This document shows, piece after piece, positions 1 through 5,156 of a stretch of DNA of 6,366 bases. Source of the stretch: Rhodospirillales bacterium (GTDB lineage: Bacteria; Pseudomonadota; Alphaproteobacteria; Rhodospirillales; Defluviicoccaceae); NCBI GenBank assembly GCA_026125865.1, contig JAHCKI010000145.1, forward strand, positions 1-6,366, read 5' to 3'. Position 1 is the first letter of the stretch, and each line of letters opens with the position of its first letter. The notes beneath the pieces were generated by a model. The model had not been told where the DNA came from and ran no database searches. It was given only the letters and a program-made list of their open reading frames with translations. Both the position numbers and the translations under genes were made by a program.

Positions 1-17
1 AATGGGTTGGGTACGAC

Positions 18-40
18 GTTGACAACCAATAAACTGTTGT
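18..40 (+). promoter_or_regulatory. Candidate -35 element inside GTTG/CAAC inverted repeats
   Basis: A consensus TTGACA hexamer lies at 19-24. It sits inside a perfect small palindrome, GTTG-A-CAAC (18-26). The right arm also forms a second inverted repeat, ACAAC (22-26) and GTTGT (36-40), separated by 9 bp. Overlap of a -35 box with inverted repeats is typical of repressor-controlled promoters, and a TetR gene lies downstream in the same cluster. No good -10 box is seen at 16-18 bp: the best AT-containing match, TATGCG at 46-51, is 21 bp away. The promoter call is therefore weak and the operator call is inference. Confidence 0.3.
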
Positions 41-159
41 AGCCGTATGCGACTTTCTTCGCAACGCACAATTTGCTAGGTTTCCTGGATCATTCCGGCA
101 GGACGCTGGGATTTTTGGGGTTTTTTAGTCGCTGTTCTGGCGATGCAGCAAACTGAACG

Positions 160-164
160 GGAGG
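160..164 (+). promoter_or_regulatory. Ribosome binding site of ecm
   Basis: GGAGG, six bases before the ATG at 171, is a near-ideal Shine-Dalgarno sequence with ideal spacing. It fixes the start of the mutase gene. It is the clearest ribosome binding site in the window. Confidence 0.85.
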
Positions 165-170
165 AAGAAA

Positions 171-2183
171 ATGGCCGCCGATTTAGCATCTGCAACACAA
201 GGATCCGCGGTCAAGCGAGACAAACCGTGGCTCATTCGCACGTACTCCGGATACGCCTCGGCAAAAGAGTCGAACGCGCTGTATCGAAAGAACCTCGCCC
301 GCGGCCAAACCGGATTGTCGATCGCTTTCGATTTGCCCACACAGACCGGCTACGACTCTGATCACGTTCTTGCCCGCGGCGAAGTCGGCAAGGTGGGAGT
401 GCCGGTTTGCAATCTCGGCGACATGATGACGCTGCTCGACGGCATCCCGCTCGACCGCATGAATACCTCGATGACGATCAACGCTCCGGCAGCATGGTTG
501 CTGTCTCTTTATATCGCGGCTGCCGAACGCCAAGGGGTTGACCGCAAGGTCCTTTCCGGCACCACGCAGAACGATATCATCAAGGAGTACCTCTCGCGCG
601 GCACATACGTATTTCCGCCTGCGCCTTCCATGCGCCTGACCGCCGACACCATCGCGTTCACGTATCGCGAGGTGCCGAAATGGAACCCGATGAACGTTTG
701 CTCGTACCATTTGCAAGAAGCCGGTGCCACGCCGGTGCAGGAACTGGCGTACGCGTTAGCGAACGGAATAGCCGTGCTGGACGCCGTGCGCGCTTCCGGC
801 CAAGTGCCGCCGGAAGACATCCCCGAGGTCGTCGGTCGCATCAGTTTCTTCGTCAATGCTGGGATCAGGTTCATCACCGAGCTTTGCAAGATGCGGGCAT
901 TCACTGAACTTTGGGACGAAATCGTTGCACAACGCTACGGCGTCGAAGATGAGCGCTTCCGCCGTTTCCGCTATGGCGTCCAGGTCAACTCACTGGGTTT
1001 GACCGAGCAACAACCCGAAAACAACGTGTACCGAATCCTGTTGGAAATGCTGGCGGTCGTGCTGTCGAAAAATGCGCGCGCTCGTGCCGTCCAATTGCCG
1101 GCTTGGAACGAGGCGCTTGGTTTGCCGCGACCCTGGGATCAGCAATGGTCACTGCGCTTGCAGCAGATTATCGCTTACGAAACTGATTTGCTGGAATACG
1201 GCGATATCTTCGACGGCTCCGACGCCATCGCCGAAAAGGTCGAAGAACTGAAATATCAAGCGCGCGAAGAATTAGCGCGTATCGACGAACTCGGCGGCGC
1301 GGTTGCTGCGGTAGAATCCAGCTACATGAAACAAAGATTGGTCGAATCCAATGCCCTGCGCCTCGCCGCCATCGAAAGCGGAGAACAGGTGGTGATCGGC
1401 GTTAACAAGTTCGTGGAAGCTGAAGCGTCACCGTTGAGCAGCGGTGAAGGCAGCATCATGGTCGTCGATCCCAAGGCGGAGGCGGAGCAGATCGCCATTC
1501 TCAATGCTTGGCGCGAAAACCGCGACGCAACGAAAGTGGCAGCGGCGCTCAAGGACCTCGCAACGGCAGCGAAAGAAGGCCAGAACATCATGGTATCTTC
1601 CATCGCTTGCGCCCATGCCGGCGTCACGACCGGTGAATGGGCTGGCTGCCTCCGTGAAATCTTCGGTGAGTACCGGGCACCGACCGGTGTCGCACAAGCG
1701 GCAATCACAAGCGATGCCAAAGCGCTGCAAACAGTTCGGGCTCGCGTCAAGGTTCTTACCGACAAACTCGGACGGCGCATTAAAATGCTGGTCGGGAAAC
1801 CGGGGCTCGACGGTCACTCCAACGGCGCCGAACAGATTGCACTCAGAGCACGAGACAGCGGCATGGAGGTGGTCTACGAGGGTATCCGGCTGACGCCGGA
1901 GCAGATTGTCAGTGCCGCTCTGGACGAGGGCGTCCATGTTATCGGTCTGTCCATCCTTTCGGGGTCGCATGTACCTCTGGTCACCGAAATCATGGAGAGA
2001 CTGCGTACAGAGGGTCTTGGTGACGTGCCGGTAGTCGTCGGCGGCATCATACCGCCCGATGACGCCGATACCCTAGTCAAGACCGGCGTTACCAGAGTCT
2101 ATACACCCAAGGACTTTGATCTCAACATGATCATGACCGATATCGTCGAGGTCATCGAAGCGGCGCCATTGGCGGCGGCCTAA
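171..2183 (+). CDS. ecm: Ethylmalonyl-CoA mutase, B12-dependent (Ecm/MeaA)
   Basis: Cytoplasmic adenosylcobalamin enzyme that converts (2R)-ethylmalonyl-CoA to (2S)-methylsuccinyl-CoA in the ethylmalonyl-CoA pathway of acetyl-CoA assimilation. The 670 residues form one chain. The substrate-binding barrel occupies roughly residues 20-420, with TYSGYASAKESNALYRKNL (24-42), GLSIAFDLPTQTGYDSD (48-64) and CSYHLQEAGAT (177-187; H180 aligns with the conserved active-site His of methylmalonyl-CoA mutase). The C-terminal cobalamin domain, about 535-660, has the base-off ligand motif DxHxxG (D547, H549, G552), then SIL (594-596) and GG (624-625). Ecm-type rather than methylmalonyl-CoA mutase signatures are NTSMTINAPAAW (98-109), FRRFRYGVQVNSLGLTEQQ (263-281) and GVTTGEW (484-490). 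Length fits the Ecm subclade, which lacks the longer N-terminus of MCM. The ATG start is supported by GGAGG six bases upstream. The gene is intact, and the TetR gene follows 57 bp later. Function is inferred from motif recall, not a search. Confidence 0.93.
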   Translation: MAADLASATQGSAVKRDKPWLIRTYSGYASAKESNALYRKNLARGQTGLSIAFDLPTQTGYDSDHVLARGEVGKVGVPVCNLGDMMTLLDGIPLDRMNTSMTINAPAAWLLSLYIAAAERQGVDRKVLSGTTQNDIIKEYLSRGTYVFPPAPSMRLTADTIAFTYREVPKWNPMNVCSYHLQEAGATPVQELAYALANGIAVLDAVRASGQVPPEDIPEVVGRISFFVNAGIRFITELCKMRAFTELWDEIVAQRYGVEDERFRRFRYGVQVNSLGLTEQQPENNVYRILLEMLAVVLSKNARARAVQLPAWNEALGLPRPWDQQWSLRLQQIIAYETDLLEYGDIFDGSDAIAEKVEELKYQAREELARIDELGGAVAAVESSYMKQRLVESNALRLAAIESGEQVVIGVNKFVEAEASPLSSGEGSIMVVDPKAEAEQIAILNAWRENRDATKVAAALKDLATAAKEGQNIMVSSIACAHAGVTTGEWAGCLREIFGEYRAPTGVAQAAITSDAKALQTVRARVKVLTDKLGRRIKMLVGKPGLDGHSNGAEQIALRARDSGMEVVYEGIRLTPEQIVSAALDEGVHVIGLSILSGSHVPLVTEIMERLRTEGLGDVPVVVGGIIPPDDADTLVKTGVTRVYTPKDFDLNMIMTDIVEVIEAAPLAAA

Positions 2184-2240
2184 TTCTCCGAATTGGACCG
2201 TGACGCTGCGACGACAACAGCCTTCCGCGACGGGTCGCTG

Positions 2241-2804
2241 ATGACGACCCCGCGGAGGGATGTGCTTGTCGCGACCGCACTCGATCTATTCGATCGCCAT
2301 GGCTTTCACGCCACCGGGATCGATCGCATCCTTGCCGAGTCCGGGGTCGCCAAGATGACCCTTTACAAGCACTTTCGGTCCAAGAACGACCTTATCGTCG
2401 CCGCCCTTGAACAACACGGTTCATTCGTCCGAGAGCGCTTGCGGGACGCCGTCGAAAAACGGAAAACATCACCGAAGAAACGGTTGCTGGTGATATTTGA
2501 CGTCCTCGAAGATGAGGTTGCGTCGGGCCGTTTTCAGGGAGATCTGTTCGTAAAGGCCTGTTCAGAGTTCAGCGATCTGGACGACCCGGTACACGCCGTC
2601 GCAGCAACGCACAAAACCGCCCTTCGCGATTATATCGCTGACTTGGCCGGCGCCTCCGGCTCCAAGGACGCGACGATGCTGGCCGACCAGATCATGCTAC
2701 TGGTCGAGGGGGCAACCACCGTCACCCACGTCACCGGCCGTGACCGCGCGATCCGGCAGGCGCGAAAAACCGCCAAACAACTTCTCAACCGCGCCGGACT
2801 CTGA
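2241..2804 (+). CDS. TetR/AcrR-family transcriptional regulator
   Basis: DNA-binding regulator of 187 residues from the chosen ATG, a usual TetR length. The N-terminal helix-turn-helix domain spans about residues 5-50: ALDLFDRHGFHATGIDRIL (13-31), then recognition-helix region ESGVAKMTLYKHFRSK (33-48), a textbook TetR pattern. The rest (about 55-187) is the helical ligand-binding and dimerisation region, with no recognisable ligand signature. The frame extends upstream to a TTG at 2193, adding 16 residues (MDRDAATTTAFRDGSL) that lie outside the domain. I prefer the ATG, although neither start has a clear ribosome binding site. The gene follows ecm by 57 bp on the same strand, so co-transcription is likely. 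In Methylobacterium extorquens a TetR protein, CcrR, controls the ethylmalonyl-CoA pathway gene ccr. A similar role here is inference from position. The ligand is unknown. Confidence 0.88.
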   Translation: MTTPRRDVLVATALDLFDRHGFHATGIDRILAESGVAKMTLYKHFRSKNDLIVAALEQHGSFVRERLRDAVEKRKTSPKKRLLVIFDVLEDEVASGRFQGDLFVKACSEFSDLDDPVHAVAATHKTALRDYIADLAGASGSKDATMLADQIMLLVEGATTVTHVTGRDRAIRQARKTAKQLLNRAGL

Positions 2805-2808
2805 GACG

Positions 2809-2830
2809 AGCCTCCGGGCTATTTCAATTT
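2809..2830 (+). terminator. Possible weak terminator after the TetR gene
   Basis: A perfect 4-bp stem, AGCC (2809-2812) and GGCT (2817-2820), with a TCCG loop is followed by ATTTCAATTT. It lies in the 28-bp gap between two convergent genes, where a terminator is expected. The stem is short and the T-tract is interrupted, so the call is tentative. No T-rich tail is seen in the minus direction, so it would not obviously serve the hydrolase gene. Confidence 0.3.
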
Positions 2831-2832
2831 CC

Positions 2833-3861
2833 TCATTCTCCCGCATGGCTTCCTACCCCAATGCGGATAGCCTTTCCTTGACCGGACCAAGAAGGTATGG
2901 GCGCCGTCGGATCGACGATCCAGGCGACGATGTCCGATCTCACCACATCCGCATCCAGGCCGCGGAGCAGCATGTGGTAACCGTTGTCATAGGTGATGAT
3001 GTGTCGTGTGCCACCTCGATCAGGCGACATATGCGCCAGCATCTTCTGCATCGCGTCCTCGGGGATCAGTTCGTCCCGTTCCCCGTAAAGAGTGAGCGTC
3101 GGGAAATCGATCCGGCCCGCCGCTTCCGAGGCTTCGTCCATCAAACCGACCAAACCATGGATGGCGTCGATGCGGGTTTCCTTGATGACAAGGGGATCAC
3201 GACCGAGCGCCCGCAGCATCTCGATATTGTCCGACGCCTTGATGCCGAGGCCTCGGCCGGTGAGCGTCACGCCGGGCGCGGTGTGAGCAGCAAGCCAAAG
3301 CAACGCCGTTTGCCCCCACCACATCGTTCCGCGCCCCCATACCGCGGGCGCCGCGAGGATCACACCATCCACCATTGCCGGTGTCGGCTCGGCTACCGTC
3401 AGCATCGCCACCGCACCGCCCATGCTGACACCAAGGAGATAGAGTGGCGTTCCCGGATGTCGGCCCCGAAGAACGCGAATGGCCGTCTTAACATCCCGTT
3501 CCAGACTGATGTTGCCAGGCCAGTAACCGCGGTTTGGGGCGCGCCCGAAGCCCCTTTGGTCATAGGCGTAGGAAGCTATGCCATGCTTGGCCAGGTAGAC
3601 GCCGGTGGCATCGAAAAAATTGCTGTAATCGTTGAAACCATGCAAGGCCAGAATGACCGCTCGTGGTGAGACCGGATTGGGCAACCAGGAACGCATCGGC
3701 AGTTCCGCGCCGTCCTCCATGCGCACCGCGTTCTCAAGCAATTGGGGCGCCATTCGAGGCGGACCGGATGGCACCACTACCGGCGCGCACGCAGTTGCAG
3801 AAATGAAACCGCAAATAAAGAAGAAGAACGGAAAACGACGCCTCAAGTAGCCGGCTCGCAC
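2833..3861 (-). CDS. Alpha/beta hydrolase, lysophospholipase-like, putative lipoprotein
   Basis: Serine hydrolase of the S33 / monoacylglycerol lipase-like fold, up to 342 residues. Visible elements are the oxyanion-region HGF (74-76), YDQRGFGRA (100-108), the nucleophile elbow GVSMGG (144-149, Ser146), the acid in LYGERDEL (258-265, Asp263) and the base in YDNGYH (291-296, His296). The triad is therefore complete. The N-terminus has three arginines (7-9), a hydrophobic run (PFFFFICGFISATA) and Cys25, resembling a lipoprotein signal peptide. The -3 residue of the lipobox is Ala instead of Leu, so lipidation is probable but not certain. The longest frame starts with GTG at 3861, giving a 19-bp overlap with the ABC ATPase. 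A TTG at 3846 would overlap the ABC stop as TTGA and give a more compact signal peptide. It probably acts on acyl esters or lipids at the envelope. The substrate is unknown. Confidence 0.85.
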   Translation of the reverse strand: MRAGYLRRRFPFFFFICGFISATACAPVVVPSGPPRMAPQLLENAVRMEDGAELPMRSWLPNPVSPRAVILALHGFNDYSNFFDATGVYLAKHGIASYAYDQRGFGRAPNRGYWPGNISLERDVKTAIRVLRGRHPGTPLYLLGVSMGGAVAMLTVAEPTPAMVDGVILAAPAVWGRGTMWWGQTALLWLAAHTAPGVTLTGRGLGIKASDNIEMLRALGRDPLVIKETRIDAIHGLVGLMDEASEAAGRIDFPTLTLYGERDELIPEDAMQKMLAHMSPDRGGTRHIITYDNGYHMLLRGLDADVVRSDIVAWIVDPTAPIPSWSGQGKAIRIGVGSHAGE

Positions 3862-4895
3862 CGCGAGTTGTCGCCTTCGAACTCCTCATCCGGTTGGCTA
3901 GTCAGACGAAGGAACACATCCTCCAAATCGGCCTCACGCGTTTGAATGTCGGCGACGGCTAGACCCGCATCCTGGATGGCCGCCAGCACCTCACCGCCTT
4001 GAGTCTTGCTCGGCGGGTAACAGAACACCAGACGGCCGGGGCTCGGCATTTCTGCGTTAAATGCGGTGAGGGATTGGGGGATGTGATCGATTGCTGCGGT
4101 CAAGGTTACCGTCATTTCCTTCGAATCGAGACGGCTCAACAAGGCTTCGGTTGTTTCGCAGGCGATCAGGCGGCCATGATTGATGATGGCAATTCGATCG
4201 CACAGTGCCTCAGCCTCCTCCAGGTAATGGGTGGTGAGCAGGATGGTTGTTCCCTGTTCCTGCAGGCGCCGCACCGCCACCCAGAGTTGGCGGCGAAGGT
4301 CCACGTCGACACCGGCGGTCGGCTCATCAAGCACCAAAACCCGAGGCGAATGCACCATTGCCTTGGCAACAAGAAGACGCCGTCGCATTCCCCCTGAGAG
4401 GGTCCGCGCATACGCCTCGGCCTGGCGGGTCAACCCCACAATCTCCAAGATTTCCTGTGTGCGCCGTTCGCTGGCCGGCACTCCATACAGCCCAGCCTGA
4501 ACCTCCAATAGCTCCCGCGGTGTAAAAAACGGATCGATGTTCAATTCCTGGGGCACAATACCGATGGCGCGGCGTGCCGCGCGCATGTCGCGGTCAATGT
4601 CATATCCCCATATCCGCGCTTCGCCCGACGTACGGACAACCAGGCCGGCTAGGATGTTGATGAACGTGGATTTGCCGGCGCCGTTGGGGCCAAGCAAGCC
4701 GAAAAACGATCCCCTTGGGATGGTCAGGCTTACGCCCCGCAACGCACGCACTTCAGCCGAGCCTTTGCGCTTGGCGTAGACCTTGCTGAGATCAGCCGTT
4801 TCGATTGCCGCCTTGGACCTTTCCGAGGCTGGTGCGTCGCCGCTCACAGGTTGAAACCCGCCGTCAAGAAGTGGCAATTGATCATTTCGCGGCAA
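3843..4895 (-). CDS. ABC transporter ATP-binding protein (YadG/ABC-2 type)
   Basis: Cytoplasmic ATPase subunit of an ABC-2-type, probably exporting, transporter. All nucleotide-binding motifs are intact in the 350-residue frame: Walker A GPNGAGKS (69-76), Q-loop Gln116 (VPQELN), signature LSGGM (166-170), Walker B VLVLDEP (186-192), D-loop AGVD (194-197) and H-loop His223. A C-terminal accessory region ends with the usual ADLEDVFLRLT (322-332) of this class. The longest start is TTG at 4895, with an in-frame stop just upstream (4899-4901). A GTG at 4847 (334 residues) lies closer to the conserved domain and is a real alternative. No permease gene is adjacent: the next gene downstream is the overlapping hydrolase, and upstream is the divergent zinc-finger gene. 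The membrane partner must be encoded elsewhere. Substrate cannot be told from the sequence. Confidence 0.9.
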   Translation of the reverse strand: MPRNDQLPLLDGGFQPVSGDAPASERSKAAIETADLSKVYAKRKGSAEVRALRGVSLTIPRGSFFGLLGPNGAGKSTFINILAGLVVRTSGEARIWGYDIDRDMRAARRAIGIVPQELNIDPFFTPRELLEVQAGLYGVPASERRTQEILEIVGLTRQAEAYARTLSGGMRRRLLVAKAMVHSPRVLVLDEPTAGVDVDLRRQLWVAVRRLQEQGTTILLTTHYLEEAEALCDRIAIINHGRLIACETTEALLSRLDSKEMTVTLTAAIDHIPQSLTAFNAEMPSPGRLVFCYPPSKTQGGEVLAAIQDAGLAVADIQTREADLEDVFLRLTSQPDEEFEGDNSRCEPAT

Positions 4896-4967
4896 TCGCT
4901 ATCATCCGCGTGTTCGTTACGTCAACGACTTCGCCTGCAATTCAGATCTTAAGGACGGACGCTCGCC
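4896..4967. promoter_or_regulatory. Divergent intergenic region with a small inverted repeat
   Basis: These 72 bp separate the minus-strand ABC gene from the plus-strand zinc-finger/polA pair, so promoters for both should lie here or overlap the gene ends. A 15-bp inverted repeat, TCGTT-ACGTC-AACGA, sits at 4914-4928. On the minus strand it contains TTGACG (4925 to 4920), a possible -35 box, with GATAGC (4903 to 4898) 16 bp further as a poor -10 box. If real, transcription would begin near the TTG at 4895, which would favour the internal GTG start of the ABC gene. I see no convincing plus-strand promoter. Confidence 0.35.
4951..4955 (+). promoter_or_regulatory. Likely ribosome binding site of the zinc-finger gene
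   Basis: AAGGA, ending 12 bases before the ATG at 4968, is a moderate Shine-Dalgarno match at the long end of normal spacing. An in-frame TAA at 4950-4952 excludes any start further upstream, so the ATG at 4968 is the only reasonable one. Confidence 0.5.
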
Positions 4968-5147
4968 ATGGAGCCGGAAAAACCCATCGTCGCCGAGAGC
5001 CGCGTCGTTTGCTGCGACGGGGGCGGCGGCCCCCTTGGTCACCCAAATGTGTACCTCCGTATAGGCAAGGAGGGCGAGGCCGTGTGTCCCTATTGCTCTC
5101 GCCGATTTGTGCTGGCTGAAGGCGCCGACACGGCACCTGCCCACTGA
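4968..5147 (+). CDS. CHCC zinc-finger mini-protein (zf-CHCC, NDUFS6-like)
   Basis: A complete 59-residue protein. It contains VVCCDGGGGPLGHPNVYL (13-30), then GEAVCPYCSRRFV (36-48). This gives the Cys-His-Cys-Cys zinc site of the zf-CHCC family: Cys16 (or Cys15), His25, Cys40 and Cys43. The family includes the mitochondrial complex I subunit NDUFS6 and small stand-alone proteins common in Alphaproteobacteria. The bacterial role is unclear; a link to complex I is known for the mitochondrial member but is only inference here. The start is fixed by an upstream in-frame stop and AAGGA. The stop TGA (5145-5147) is 9 bp before the polA ATG, in the same frame, so the two genes are almost certainly co-transcribed. 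The doubled Cys15-Cys16 leaves the first ligand slightly ambiguous. Confidence 0.88.
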   Translation: MEPEKPIVAESRVVCCDGGGGPLGHPNVYLRIGKEGEAVCPYCSRRFVLAEGADTAPAH

Positions 5148-5156
5148 CTCCGACCA

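Larger units (their letters stand above)
1..170. other. Non-coding leader upstream of ecm
   Basis: I see no supportable gene here. The three forward frames close early (stops at 20-22, 28-30 and 40-42), so at most the last few codons of an upstream gene could lie at the left edge, and none is recognisable. The stretch is more AT-rich than the flanking coding DNA and includes T-runs at about 112-116 and 121-126. A short inverted repeat, TCCTG (83-87) and CAGGA (99-103), precedes the T-runs, but it is too weak to call a terminator. The promoter-like hexamer and ribosome binding site are listed separately. This is most likely the 5' regulatory region of ecm. Confidence 0.6.

Noticed and set aside
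83..126. Possible intrinsic terminator in the ecm leader (TCCTG/CAGGA, then T-runs)
   Set aside because: The stem is only 5 bp with an 11-base loop, and the T-runs start 8 bases after it and are interrupted by Gs. That is too weak to call.
183..716. Minus-strand open frame of 177 codons inside ecm
   Set aside because: It lies wholly opposite a well-conserved mutase domain and encodes a low-complexity, Arg-rich product without motifs.
1428..1970. Minus-strand open frame of 180 codons opposite the ecm linker and cobalamin domain
   Set aside because: It has no domain or ribosome binding site, and the plus-strand frame carries the cobalamin motif.
2740..3669. A 309-codon plus-strand open frame opposite the hydrolase
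   Set aside because: Its product is rich in Arg and His with no recognisable domain, and it overlaps both the TetR 3' end and most of the hydrolase, which has a full catalytic triad. It is an antisense shadow typical of GC-rich DNA.
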